Shown here one piece after another: positions 44,871 through 57,815 of a DNA stretch of 64,000 nt. Under the pieces are notes generated by a model. That model saw only the letters and a list, made by a program, of their open reading frames with translations, was not told where the DNA came from and did no database searches. A program made the translations under genes and the position numbers. The stretch is from Ophioderma brevispina (taxonomy: Eukaryota; Echinodermata; Ophiuroidea; Amphilepidida; Ophiodermatidae). The stretch spans positions 62,001 to 126,000 of the forward strand of contig JAMKCH010035268.1 of NCBI GenBank assembly GCA_023653785.1. Reading direction: 5' to 3'. Numbering within the stretch: the first letter of the stretch is position 1; every line of letters begins with the position of its first letter.

Positions 44871-45490
44871 TTAGATACTGAGCAAAACACAACCTATACT
44901 TCCATATATGCCGCCAAACTCAGAATGAAGACTGAGCACAGGTGTGTTGGCATACAAAGATTCACTCAGACTGCCAAGAAAAACGCTTTCCTGAAATGTG
45001 GGGTGTTGGAGGTATGGTATAGGGTAGGCAAGCAGGTCCATGTAGAGTGGGTACGGGAAGAAGCTATTACGATGGTAGTCTGTTGTAGGAGTTGATGGAT
45101 AGGTATGCAAGGGAGGTTTCGGGAGCGCTTTGGTGTGGTGTGATATTGAATGATTGGAAGAGCTGGTTGTGATGCATCTTGTAGAATATTCCAAGTCCTT
45201 GATGTGACGTCTCTGGGCACAGAGTTGGGCCAGAATAGGGTCTTCAGCATAGTTGCAACACTATCAATGCTGCGATGTTGGTCGATTGTAAAGCGTGCAG
45301 CCCGACGCTGGACAATTTCTAATTTCTTGCTTGACCAAAGGTGTTCAGTATTAGGATCCCAAACACAAATGCACTCCAGTAATGGTTCGAACCCCCAAAG
45401 ACTTAAATTCATGAGAGTATGTTAGTATTCTGATGTTTATGTTACGTCGAAGAAAGTCCACGGTGTTATATCTTAGCGACCACTTGCGGA
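44871..45490 (-). mobile_element. LINE-3: reverse-transcriptase C-terminus fragment
   Basis: The minus-strand text runs DFLRRNINIRI, then PLLECICVWDPNTEHLWSSK, LEIVQRRAARFTIDQHRS, then SVATMLKTLFWPN. In a second frame it ends YRNSFFPYPLYMDLLAYP and SLSESLY. These are the usual C-terminal blocks of Jockey/CR1-group LINE polymerases (FLRRN, YxSxVWDP, VQRRAARF, the LGW-like block, FFP). Two frameshifts are present and the catalytic core is missing. A B-box-like ggttcgaaccc near 45385 falls inside this fragment and is not a tRNA. Confidence 0.85.
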
Positions 45491-48380
45491 CATGCTACAC
45501 CGGATGTCATATGGAGACTTCGAGGAGTCTCTTTTGTTTCCGGTTTGGAACAATAAAGCACACAGACATTTTGCCTTCTAGGTTATGGATGGTATGTGCT
45601 TCTTCTGAAAAATGTTCTTGTGAAATCCGCAAAGAACTTTCTTTAAGTTTTGCTTCTTTAGGGAGTTGCGGCTTCCGCTCTTAGTACTTTTACCAAACGT
45701 AAGTAGAACGATTGCCACTTTGCACTTTGTTCAAAATTGGACTCAATTCCATTTCCATGGTACAAGCATGCAGTATTAGTATTTTTTATTGGCATTGCGG
45801 GCGGATGTCAATTAAAATGAAGGATATTTTCAGCTATAGTTCAGCTATAGAAGGCGTTTGATAGACTAGGGGAAAGTGATGGAGTTGGCAATGAGGAAGA
45901 GAGTCTACCAGAGGCAAGGGTTTAGCGCAGTGCGTGATGGATGGTTATGAAGGAACAAAGCCAAGAGTTACAGTGGGATCGGAGTATTCGGAGGACGTTG
46001 GGCGAGGTGGGTGGATGGAAGCGTTCTGTACTGTTCGGCCGTTGCAATTGCAATTGTAATGATTGTGGGTCGGTGAGTGCAAGAGAAAGGTTTGATGAGC
46101 GACATGAGTAAAGTAAGGGTTGTTGGAAGGTAAATCTTGTGCGGCAACAAGTGATGGTGAGTCGTTTTGTAAGGGGGAAGTGTCGTTGCGGTTGAGTAAG
46201 TAGACCCATGCAGGTTATGGATAAAAAAAAGTAAAAGCAAATTCAGTGTGATGCGAGAAATGTCGGAAATGGATTCATGGGACATGAATGGGGAATCATG
46301 GTGTGACTGAGTCATACATGTCCATTTGCCTCGATTATTGGGGAAAAGACATTTGACTTTATTTCGTTTTGAAGTGAAGATTCAAGAAAATGTGCCAATT
46401 TTATCTGCGGGAACAGAGAACTAGACAAGTGTAGTATGATTTTAATGATTATTATGAATTTATACTTGTTTTCCCGTACCCCTTAAGTGCACTTACGAAA
46501 GCGAAATCTGTTATACAGTGGTTATGGTCTACGTTCTTATAGTTTATTATACAAGTACATGCAAAAGATAATACTTTGGTATTCATTGTATAAATAAGCT
46601 TGCTTCCAGCAAATTAAAATAGTTTAAGTGAATTTTAGTGATATTAACTTTGTCGCGTGTTTACTGCAATGAGCAATATGTATTTAAAATCAAGACACAT
46701 AAAAGTACTTTTTGTCAGTTTGCAAAATAAATATGAAAAAAATACAGTATGATTTATATGGTTCCTACAAATCGAATGATGAAGCATGAAGGAAAACATT
46801 ATGGTTCAGGCGTTTTAAATCGAGCGTTTGCAGTTTCGAATATTGGAATATGCGGGGAACTGATGGTTTAATGCGGATGTCGGTGTGTATTGTCACGCGT
46901 TTGATCAATACAGAATACACAGCTTTTTAAAAAAAATAAAATTAAGTGTTTCAGCGTCATTTCACTTCCCATTTAAGTACATTTTTTCACTTTTGTGTTT
47001 AAAAAGCTTGGCAAAACATAGGTCTGGTTATTATACAAACGATGACAGAAAGGTACGATTTTTTCGGAAACAGTTATGAAGAGGTGATGAATGTCTTAAT
47101 CATCTAGGGGTCAAAATAGAAAGTATTTTACTTTCTCATTTCTCAAGACACGAGGTAACAGATATTGTACTCCCTACCCGGCACAAGCCATACTAACCAT
47201 ATAGTTCACCCGAGGAGTTCCCCCTCTGTTGTGGAAAAATCTTTTGCGGCATTTTGCGGTGTTATCAAACGTTAGTCTGTATATTGGAATTGGTCTACTT
47301 TTTGAAGGTTCCAAAAGTGTCGGAGAAGACAGTAAGGTGCATGTATATTTGGGGTAGGTAACTGCCTTTCGCAGTGTCAGTGAAAAGTTAACTTCTGTCG
47401 ACGGTTTTGGTTAGAGAGGAAGCAAAATTTGGGGCTAATAAATGCGTATGTTATGTGTTGAAGTCGTTCCAGGGCCGAAAGGCTTGTGTTGTGTTTTGGT
47501 GAGGGAAAAAGGTAGATTTTGGATGATTTAAGGCAAGTTATTTCGAGAAATGAAGTACATTAGAGACTTGCCAATGTTAGAATATCCATGTTCCGTAATG
47601 GGTGGTATTCTATGAGGAAAACATTATACATGAGTGTGCTCGGAGAGGAGAGGGGTGATGAATAAAAGATAAACTATTGGGAATCTGAAGGCATTTGTAG
47701 ATTTATAGCAGAGAACATTTTAGCTGTATAACTGAAGAAGAATATAGGTTGTTGTTTTTTTAATCGGACCAGTATGTTACCTTTTTTTGCGAGATGGTTT
47801 CAACTTGCATTGTGGACTAAAGAATGTGGAGGAATCCATAAATCAAATCCAATATCCCATAATACATTGTGTCAAATTATCCAAACTAAAACTGGTAAAA
47901 TAGTGTAATATCACAATTTGTACATGCAGTCTTAGGTATCATCTATCGTGTTATGGGATATGGTGAAATAGATTAAATATTATAATCTCATAAGCTACAC
48001 CTAATTTGTGGCTTATTACACAGGCATATAGCAGAATAACAGATGTCATCATCAAGATCCCATATTGTGTTGTGGGATATGGAGATGCATGCATTACAAT
48101 CCCTGCTATGGGCCTATACTGTTTATTGCCATAATTGGCAATGTTTATTTCTTGCTAACTAATATATAGAATTTAAATCATTTTGCTTATGTTGTGGATA
48201 GAGTTAGTTATAATCAAAAAATGCTGTAAATGAGAAAAAATAAGCCCAATTTGATATCTTAAACATAACATGTTGTCAATATAGTTTTTTAGGTATTTGG
48301 AAGATTATGTACATGTGGGGCTGTAAAGAATCAGAGAAAGTGAGAGTATGAGAGTGAGGGGGTGAGCAGGGCACTTAACT
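45491..48380. other. Long stretch without a recognised gene
   Basis: The frames at 45922-46315 (-) are Thr/Leu/Pro/His-rich without motif. Near 47857-48080 the phrase atatcccata/tatgggata occurs several times in both orientations, hinting at a small inverted-repeat element. Otherwise AT-rich. Confidence 0.3.
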
Positions 48381-49149
48381 TTTTTGCCGGGGGGGGCACT
48401 CTACCTAAACCTGTTGTCATCCGCGAGCAGCAAAACGCGGGAAAGGGTAGGGTTTTCACACCGCGGCGCGGACCGACCGCGAAAAAAGGTAAAAAAAACC
48501 AAGCAAAATGACCCAAAAAAGGGTATCATTTTCGCACTCATCAAATCAGCGTTTAGGGTAGCCAATGGCGGATCCGGCCCCTCCTTACCGAAAAAATATA
48601 AAATGCGACAATGACACTCACTTAGGTAAAACCAAATCCTCCGTAACTCATGATATTTGCAAACATTTTCCGCGCTGCGCGCGTTAAAGGAATCACGGAG
48701 ACCAGATTCAGAGCAGGGCAGCAGGCCTATCTTTGAGAAATTACAATTCCTTTTGTGATTGCCTGATCATCACTATTGTTCTACCTTTATACGCATAAAT
48801 CGGACAGCATGTGCGCCAGTTCCGTCGGAATTTAAGGCGGAATCGCTATTAAGGAAAAATGGTACTTCTCAAAACAAACAACAGTTACACCAGTTTTGCG
48901 CTATGGTCTTTTCCCCGTACAGAAATGGTTCAAATCTTCACCGCGAAGACGGTCCGCTTCGTATCTGGCGGGCCGTCATGTCTTCTTTTTTTCATGCTAC
49001 CGAGAAATGAACATGGAAATGACATTATAATTTAATTAAATGTTGGTCAAATCTAGGTTTATAATTTTCTTAAAATAATTTTTGAAAATACTCCGGAGTT
49101 ATTTTGGATGCGTAACGCGGATTCGGCATTTTCAGCGCAGATTGCCAGG
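48381..49149. other. Non-coding, possible left end of a G-ended element
   Basis: gccggggggggcactctacc at 48386-48405 resembles the ends of the elements at 49433 and 59122. No matching right end was found. No gene. Confidence 0.3.
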
Positions 49150-49363
49150 GAAAGAGTCGATTTATTTAAATTTGGTGGGCTGCAAATGTGGAAATCGGTG
49201 CCGAAAATGGGTGTCTTTAGCCTCTTATTAATGTACCTATCTGTTTTTGAGTATGTTAGTTTATGTGTAAAATATATTTGTATTCGTCCAATGCCCTAGA
49301 CTATCATTTGCGAGCAAATTGAAGAAGTTTCAGATTTTGTAAAAATGTGCCAGTGCCGCTTTA
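49150..49363 (-). mobile_element. MITE family M, copy D (reversed, diverged, truncated)
   Basis: Ends with gtgccagtgccgctt followed by TA, the complement of the family M terminus. Inside, cctagactatcatttg, gagcaaattgaagaa and tgtgtaaaatatat match the complement of copy B. The far terminus is not visible. Confidence 0.7.
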
Positions 49364-49432
49364 AGGGTATGCTTTTAAGCTTTATCCGTGATAAGGGTAG
49401 TCTGAACGAAGGAAAAATTTCCGCGTTTAGGT

Positions 49433-49955
49433 CCCGGGGGGGGGGGGGGGTACTCCCCTACTCATTGAAAAGGGTAGGTACTATTGTCCCCGATATGGGG
49501 TCGCATTTGTTTTCACCACGCCTTCTATAACAATGGGTCGTCTTTTCCACCAGGCTTACTATCACGATGGGTCATTTTTAGAGGTCATTGCTAACATAAT
49601 AAATGGGTCCATTTTCCAATTTTTTGGTCGCATTTTGTATAACATGAAAATGGGTCCCCATTTTTTTTTTCCGATTTTTGCTAAGAATCAATGAAAATGG
49701 TTGATTTTCTGATTGTTGGAAAAAGTTCTATGAACTGGGCCGATTTTGCTAAGATTACTATGAAAAGAATTAAAAAAATGGTGCGAAATTTCAAGGCCTA
49801 CTATATAAATGGTCGCAATTTCTGGTCGACCAACTATATAAATGGGTCCTATTTTTGTAACAATTTTGGTCACTATAAATAAAACATGGGTCGATTTTTT
49901 TCACCCGGCGGAGACCACACACCGTAACCAAATTTGAGTCGAGTACCCCCCGGGG
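49433..49955. mobile_element. G-ended inverted-repeat element G1 (523 bp)
   Basis: The left end is CCCGGGGG with a long G run then TACTC; the right end is GAGTACCCCCCGGGG. The interior is a loose array of atgggtc-containing segments (tataaatgggtcc, acatgggtcg and similar), at least eight occurrences, many followed by a T-rich stretch. No coding frame. Confidence 0.7.
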
Positions 49956-50020
49956 TTTAGGGTAGTTATGAAAGGTCCCTCTATGAGGATACACCACGCC
50001 GACGTGAATGGTATGTCCCT

Positions 50021-50100
50021 GGGCTTTTAGATATATAAGATATATATATATATATAATATATATATTATATATATATAATAGATATTATATTATATTATA
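50021..50100. repeat. (TA)n microsatellite
   Basis: Nearly uninterrupted tatata with ataat variants. Confidence 0.9.
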
Positions 50101-50129
50101 TGGCCGACTTAATTAAAGATCTTGGGAAC

Positions 50130-50720
50130 AGTAAATACTGTAAAAACTTACAGTATTTGACTGTAATTTGGGAAATACAGCAAATACTGTAAATTTTTAT
50201 GTTCTGTTTTCCATGCTATAATGCTCATTTAAAAGTGGAGGCCTTTAATACTATATTTGTTTTTATTCGAATTATAATGAGCATCAATACGATTATACCC
50301 ACACTTATGAATTTTCAATTATACGATTAAGTTCTAAAAATGACAGGAAAAAATACTGTAAATTTTTAATCAGGAAATACTGGCAGCAATTCTCACAAAC
50401 TCCCGTAAAATATTTACAGGTTTTAACAGGTTTTTCTCGTTTCAAATTTAGAGTGTATATTTTACAGTTTTGATGTAATATAATTTTACAACAAACTGTA
50501 AATTTTTACAGTATTGCAACCGTAAAAAAATTGTTGTAGCCTACAGAAAAGTTTAGGGTGTCCGTCATGCTTTTTTATTTCATCTCCACACATTTAACAA
50601 TCTCTAGAGGAATTCACCAAATTAATTGTTTTTATTGTTTTGATTAATTAATTGTTACGTATACTGTAATTTTTACGGGTATTTGTTGGCAGAATTGTCC
50701 CAGTATTTTCCTATAGGATT
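50130..50720. repeat. Cluster of short palindromic tactgtaa/ttacagta motifs
   Basis: aatactgtaaaaacttacagtatt-like pairs (split by mismatches) recur at about 50140, 50180, 50350, 50500 and 50660, forming many small potential hairpins. It may be an old inverted-repeat element. No gene. Confidence 0.55.
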
Positions 50721-53104
50721 TTTCCTGTAAAATTTAAAGTATTTTTGTTTACATGGAGGAAACTGGATGCTTTGAACTAAAATTTGACCTCAAATTCAGC
50801 TGAAGGAACAAAAGAGGAGTATGAGAGGTAGAGGCGAGGGCGAAGGGCGAGAGACTGGGGGGGCGCACTTCTGGGTAGGGATGTGTGTCGTCCGACCTCT
50901 GAACTTAGGGACTTGGGAACTGATTTTGTCCTTTTAAAATAAATTATTAAGAGCCTTAGAAATGGATTTGGAGCGAATATGCAGGCTTTAGAACAACTCA
51001 ATTCGCTCAAATTAAGATCTGAGGTAAACAATTTTCCCCCAAAAGGGAACCTCAAGAACTAAATTATGCTTCAACAAACTGGAAGTTATTAGGAACTAGT
51101 GCTGGAGTGCTGTAGAGAAGCGTGAAATGGTGTTGTTGAAGGAGAAACCTGGGGTGGGTTTGAAAGAGAATCATGGGATATTTTGGGAAAGGGAACCGGG
51201 TAATTGGTATGGTAAATCTAGGGTTGTTCAGAAAGATATCTTGGTCTGAAAGAGAACCCCATGTATTTTGGGCAATTGGCCATACTTGGGTTAGTTGGGA
51301 AAGGGCCCCGTGTAGCTTGAGGAGACTCTTAAGTTACTTGAAAGGATGCTCTTGCAGCTGGGAATGTCTGAACAGAATGGCAAGGGTATCTTGTGTAGTT
51401 TGAGAAGGGACACTGTGGGCAGGACCTTGGACTCTGGGGAGGTCAAAAAAGGGGACTATCGTTGCAAAAGGAAAGGGGCCTGGGGTATTAAACAGGGGCC
51501 CTATTAAGGGTGACAAAAGTTTACTAACACTATACTAGTCCAACGTCTGATAAGGTGCCCCTTCGGAACCTAACAACCCCCGCCGCAAATCCGCTCAAAG
51601 CCGAGAACCGCGAATTCTAGTGTCCTATGCGCTTGCCATGCTTGTCGCATACGCAAAGCCCCAATATTTTTTTTTAAATTGTTTAAAGTTCTTTAAAGCT
51701 TTAAAAAAATTAAAATGCGGTGGTGTGTGTACCATATACTCACAAAATCATAACGGGTAAGTTTTATTCTATGCCACCCGAGTGTATTTTTTGCTTTGTT
51801 ATCAATAATGAATCACTGATGAAAGTTAACCTGTCACTCAAGGTTATAGTATGCGGTTCAATCCCCCGTTACGTAAACGGTGACCGAAACCGCTGCACAC
51901 AGACTTTGTGCGTGGTTCTCACCAACACTGGAATTATTTTGAGTTTTTTCCCGAAATAAAGCAGTAGCAAAATAATGCTACGACATATTCTCAGCCATTC
52001 CTTCAACTATAGCATTGCATGATATCTTCTACCTTCTATCCCATTTCCGTACACGGTATAGAGAAACGTTGTCCAACTTTTTTCTTAAGGGCGAGACTCC
52101 ATCGATGGGTGATTTCAAGAAGTGTTGTCTCTTTGTGGCTTCTGCACTGTGCATGTTCCCATTTAAATACACGCTAAAAAGAGAGCCTTGGCACTGTCGT
52201 CACCAACTTTCGAGGGTCTCCGTAAAATATCCGAAATTGATTTATAATGAAAAGTGGGGAAATCCGTTCGCATGTGATTGCGGGATCGCTCGGGCCGATG
52301 TGATTTGAGAAGTTCAGATGATCAGCTTCTCAGCCTATTTGGATATTTCCAAATTTACCGGTTGACCAAACATAATGGATTTTTAAAAGTTTTTAACGTC
52401 TTTTGTGTTTTGTTTTTTTCAGTACGAAGTAGAATCATTTTTTTTGCAATAATAATCAAGTTATTTAGAATTTTTACATATGAAAAGAAATAACATATTT
52501 TTCCCCCGAAGTAATTTGGTGCAAATGTCCCCCTCCGCGCGGAATCAAAGAAATGGTAAGTGGAAAATCTTCGCCATTGGCATGCTTGTACAACAGCCCT
52601 ACGCCTGTGTTTGACAGCTCTTGAGTTGACAAATGAACGCAGCACGCTCCGGTTTAAGTTTTCACCCGCATTTTTTTTTCACTTTCTAGTGCGTTTGAAA
52701 GAAGTAGCTTTCGCATTTTCAATAAATAAAAGATACCTAAGGAGTATGATGTTTGTTAACTTAGAAGGATTATTATACGTAATTACTGTCTAATCTATCA
52801 CATTATGTTCTTAAGTGGTGAACGAAGCTCTTCGTCTTGACTGCCATGGTTGGTACACAATCCCCGGTTTATTCTTGTATTACGAATAGATTTTCAAACC
52901 AAGATGTTTCCAAAGAACCTTTTTGAGGTTTCATTCTCATGCAACATGACTTAAAAAGACTTAAAACTTCAAAAAGCGGGGTGCAATAAGCCAGTGAATA
53001 CTTTCGTATGCATACAAGAAAAAATTATTCGTTCAAGTTCAATACTAATTGTAATTTTGTAGTATTAAACATAAGTCATTAAGTAGCTGGTTGCAGAAGA
53101 GCTT
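50721..53104. other. No recognised gene; loose repeat at 51.1-51.5 kb
   Basis: gttgggaaaggg, tttgggaaaggg and ctgaaagagaacc-type phrases repeat loosely between 51130 and 51480. The frame 52015-52308 (+) shows no family motif. A poly-C run starts at about 53105. Confidence 0.3.
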
Positions 53105-55077
53105 CCCCCCCCCCCCCACACCTCAAGTCAGAGAGTGTGTCACAGTAGGTGCCTATAGTCAGGAATTTTGGGAGAACGGGGTGCAATGGATTTTTGTAAT
53201 GTACACAACATGTAATGTAGGTCTACAGACCTATTTTTTTTGGCGTTGCGAGGCTGGGAGGGGAGGGGAAGGCGGGAAATAAGCTAATAATTCATTGGGG
53301 GTTATACACCTTAGACAATATTCCCCTTAAAAAAGAGAGGTGGAAGCAAAGCTGTAGTCCATTGTTCGAGCGTATCGAACCAGGTCTGTCTCGGCTTGCA
53401 ATGATTGGCCCGCACGATGGCGCTGTAGACCTAATCACCAACAACTTTTTTATAGCGAGGTATCCCTAGCGAATCGGTCAATTTTACAACTCATTTTGTG
53501 CTGCAATCCATGACCTAACGTGAATGAATTGTTCTTTCCCTTCTTCGGGACCGTCTCCATTTTGACACTTTATGTTTTGGCCAGGTCATCAATACTTCAT
53601 TTTCATAAGACTTAGTCAAAATTAAAATAAACTAATAAAACACCTAACCCAAAATTTAAAAAAAAAACACAGTTTGAAAGATATATACTGGTCAAATTTG
53701 TTTCAATTTTTTGATATTGAAAGCAAAAATCACATTTTAAAGGAGCTAGCTCAGTGTTTTTGAAGATATCCAAGACATGTCCATTAATTTACAAAACACC
53801 CTGAATTGGGAGGGGAGGCAAATTCTACCTATAGTCCGACAAATGAGTGTACAAAATTGGGGTCATTTTAAGTTTCATGGCCTTAATGCAAAGGTCTTTG
53901 AGTAATAAACTGTGTTCAAGCGTTTTTGTGACAAATACCACGCACGGGTGAGTCATGATCATTGAATTTAAAAATAGCCCGCCACACTGCAAATCTTGGG
54001 GTTATACATTGAAATGTATTGAATAAGGGTTAACTGCTTTCTCGATCAGTCGAGTGGAATCGTCGAATTACATCATAATGTCGTACCAGACACTGCAACG
54101 CATCCGCCCCGCTGCAAACACCCATTGATTACTTGCTTCAATCTCTTTTTAGGTATATATTCGTCTCAGGTTATAAACAAACCACACAAATAATTGAAGC
54201 TTCCTTAAGTTTAATTGTGCATCCAATAATTTACCCGTGTTATAGACACCATTTTTGGAAGATTGTATATTTTTTTTCCCGCATTTTTAGAAAATATTCC
54301 AATTAGTATAAAATCCAGCAAAGGGAGAGTGAGAAACTAATACCATTAACGTAGAGACTGCATCAGGTGATTTTCCTTTCTTTTTCTATTTGCTTTCTAC
54401 AATTTTGAAGTAACTACCATGTACAGAATTAAGATTTTCCTTACTTTTCTCTGTCTACAAAAATGCTTAAAATCAGAAATGTACCCATTTTTTAATCATT
54501 TCCTATGCAAATTAGTTTCATTATTACACAAATAGATGTTTCTTTTTGTATGATATGTATAAAGCTGCTATATCAGAGATATGGCTGAAATTTTCTATCT
54601 GGTATCTTGTATAGTTTTTTAAGATATAATTTATTATGTAACATAAGATGCTATTTTGATGTGCCATAAGAAAAAAATAAACAAATAAAAGATTTGACCT
54701 TTGGCAAATGGTCTCCTCTCCCAATTGCTTCAATGTACTAGTACTAAAATTGGAATATCGCGGCAAAAAAACCGTAGACCTATTTTGAAATTCAAATGTT
54801 CCGTGCTGCTGTTGACCCCTCTCATCAAATGGTGGGTATTTTAAACCTCTAGATATCAATATAAATTTTTCCACCTGAGGCCTAGTGATAGCAGATCGCT
54901 TGTTTCTTTACGTACTCGATTAGATTACCAAGCGCGTGCATTATGTGCACTTCCATGTCCGTCGCAGAACTTTAAATTGCTCCGATGGTCAATTCTAACG
55001 ACACGCCCATCTAACTTGATATTTTTTGGGCTTTCTACTATTTTTCGTAACCTCGTATTGACGCCGCCACTTCCGAA
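53105..55077. other. Poly-C run, then non-coding DNA
   Basis: A 14-base C run lies at about 53106-53119. The remainder is AT-rich without recognised genes or repeats. Confidence 0.35.
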
Positions 55078-55116
55078 AAAAACAAACAAACAAAAAACAC
55101 ACACACACACACAAAC
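55078..55116. repeat. (CA)n microsatellite
   Basis: acaaacaaacaaaaa followed by acacacacacacacac. Confidence 0.9.
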
Positions 55117-56549
55117 ATTTAATATGCACTGAACGTTTTGACAACGGCATGTTTGAAAAGTTCGCCGATCAAATGAGGTTTTCTGTCCGGATTACATGCA
55201 GGATTAACGAATTTTGCTCACTAATTGTATTAGCTTCGTTATAAATTTCATTAACAAGAACCAAATCAATATGCTTCATATTTGATATTAAATACCTGAT
55301 CGGCAATGCCCAGCATATATCCAAAACGCAATTAACATCAGAAACTGGCGGTCCATGTTGATACTGCAATCATTCAATTATTCTATGAACTGATGAAGAT
55401 TCGCTTGATCACACAATGTGTATTGAGTTAGTTGAGCTCAGATGATTAGATGTAATACTGGCAGTATCTTCCGGGGGGTAGTAGTAGTTATTGTTTGCAA
55501 ATTACGGCAGGCGTACCAGGCAAACTACGGATCAGGTGTAGGTTCCCTGTATGTATGTATCATCGGGGCAGGTTGTTGGCTATTGTTTTTAAACACGATT
55601 GCTTTATTTATTTATATAACATTCAATCACTCAACAATCATCCTTACCATCATCTATGGTCAGGGCAGAATTCGCCGACCAATAGTGCTGTATTGGTAAG
55701 CTTGTCAATCCTACGGCGCGGACCGTGATTGGTGTGAATCAGGGAAGGTGTTTGAATGTAGCGTTTGAACAATGGGATGTTTCGAACAAAATACGATTTG
55801 AAAGGTTAAAAAATAAATGTCCCATTTGATTAATGGAAATAATATTCCGTAGGCTAACAATCAGGCCCCATTCAAGGCAGGGTGGCATAGACTGAAGAAC
55901 GCCGAATGCGTAATCATTGGAAGGAGTACCTAGAGGGGAATTGAGACAATTAATTAGTATGAGCTTCAGAAGCTGTTAAATGTAGACCATTTCTTCTGAC
56001 ACAGTTAATTCAGACAAGCAAAAAACTACTTTCAAAAAGTGCTGCCTTTTATTATATTTGTAGCTTTTTCTTTTTGTCACTTTGTATACCATATCAAAAG
56101 AAAATCGGGAAAAAAAATAAAAAAAATAAAAAAAATATTGTTCATTTGTTATGTTTAAATGAGAAAATATGTTATGACTTCCACAAAGTGTTTTAATGAC
56201 ATTATCATGTATTGACATGTACGTTGATCCACCGTGGTTGCATTTCCATGGATGCTTCCTTTTGTGACAGTACGGTTTGTGAGATTTATGCAAAGAAATC
56301 GGCAAAATTACTAACGGCTTAATGTAATTGGAACACAAGTTTTGTTCATTTCTTTGTAGAGAAAAGATTATAAATCCAGTTCCAGCTGCTGATTATATTG
56401 AAGGTGAGAGAAAAACCATACAGGAGCTTTTGATGATAAAAAGTCAACAAACAATGTGATTTCTGTAGGGAAACAAAAGATAACACGTTTCAATTGGCGA
56501 TGTTTGGAATATCCTTTGCATGCAGCTTTTCAAAAATGAATATTATTAC
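55117..56549. other. Non-coding, nothing recognised
   Basis: Frames at 55442-55728 overlap in two phases without domain evidence. 56100-56140 is a simple A-rich (aaaaaat)n stretch. Confidence 0.3.
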
Positions 56550-57815
56550 ACCATATGATAGTAGGGTATGAACGAGAATCCCATGTCTAGAAGTTTGCGG
56601 GAGAGAAGGTTTGAGATGTTTTGTTAATGTTGAAAGGGTGCTGAATCAGGAATTTTTGGGTCCAACCTCTGGGAAATGGGGGGAACTTTGTAAAATAAGG
56701 GGTGTAAATAGTAACTAGGGAAATTTGAAATCAGGTCAGAATTGGGTTTAAAAGTACACCAAGTATTTGTCCCATTATATGGATTAAAAAAAGGTATAGT
56801 TGTATAGATGATTGTGACCTATGATGCCGGGCTATGATGTCACCATATTGACATTCAGGACGCCCTATCTGTTGTTTTCTGGCAGGCAAAATTATACAGT
56901 CGTTCAATGACGACAACAGAAAATCGGTAATAAATTACTTGCAGAACCTTCTTGATCTAATCGCGTTACAAATGCAAACTGGTAGGCATAAGGCAAGCAG
57001 CTTAATATGGAATGTTGGTATTATTTTAATTGAACCAAAGTAGGAGCAGAAAAACGAAAATTCCTGTGCACAAAGTAGCGGGGCTTCTGCCTGGCCAGTT
57101 CTCTCTACACCAACAGGGGCGCCACAAAACATAAACAAATGTCACCTCATCTATTAGGCCGGACATTTAGTTGCTCGGCTACAGCCCTGATAAGGTTCAA
57201 GGGTCATTCTGGGGGCAAAAAAAATCCAGTGATCAGATTTTTGTTTGAAAAACGGTGTCCAAATATTGCTTGTCATACCGAAAGCGAAAATTAACTTCAA
57301 TTATCTGGGTGACAGCTCGGTATACAATTTGAGGTAAAGTTTTGGTGACCCCTATAGGGGACCCCTGTAGACCCTTGTTACATTTTTGCCCATGAATTAC
57401 CAAACCAAATGCCAATTCATGGTAAATGGCAGAGCGAAACAATTCGAACACCAGTTTCAACGAAATCGGAGAACTGGGTCCACGTTTACCCCCAGGATGA
57501 CCTTGAACCTAATAGGACTGTACCGGTTTAACTAAGGTGGAACCTCTGGACAAAACTATACCTTTTTTAATCCTTAGAATGAGACAACATACAATTGGGT
57601 TACTTTAAACAAAATCTTGGACTTTTTTCAAATTTAACCCCTGATACACATTTTACCCCCTATTTTCACAAAGTTCCCCAAATTTACCAGAGGTTGGACC
57701 CAAAAAACATTCTGATTCAGCACCCTACAAAATATAGGAAAAACATATTAAAACCTTCATCCCCAAACTTCTAGGAATGGGATTCTGATTATAACCCTAC
57801 TAAATACATGAACTA
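56550..57815. mobile_element. Foldback element FB3 (~1.27 kb)
   Basis: The left end (tagtagggtatgaac, gaatcccatgtctagaagtt) is matched in reverse at the right end (aacttctaggaatgggattc, ataaccctacta). Further pairs are gggtgctgaatcagg (56637) with its complement at about 57714, gtccaacctctgg (56661) with ccagaggttggac (57688), and aaaaaaaggtatag (56786) with ctataccttttttaa (57562). It shares inner text with FB2 (ggatgaccttgaacc and aaaactataccttttttaa). The interior has no transposase. Outer identity is imperfect. Confidence 0.78.

Noticed and set aside
45375..45400. ggttcgaaccc resembling a tRNA B box
   Set aside because: It falls inside the coding part of LINE-3 and no A box lies at the right distance.
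45922..46315. Minus-strand frames rich in Thr, Leu, Pro and His, possibly another LINE C-terminus
   Set aside because: None of the LINE blocks (VWDP, QRRAARF, FFP) could be found.
52015..52308. 97-codon plus frame with several cysteines
   Set aside because: Cysteine spacing fits no known domain, and flanking sequence offers no convincing acceptor or donor pair.
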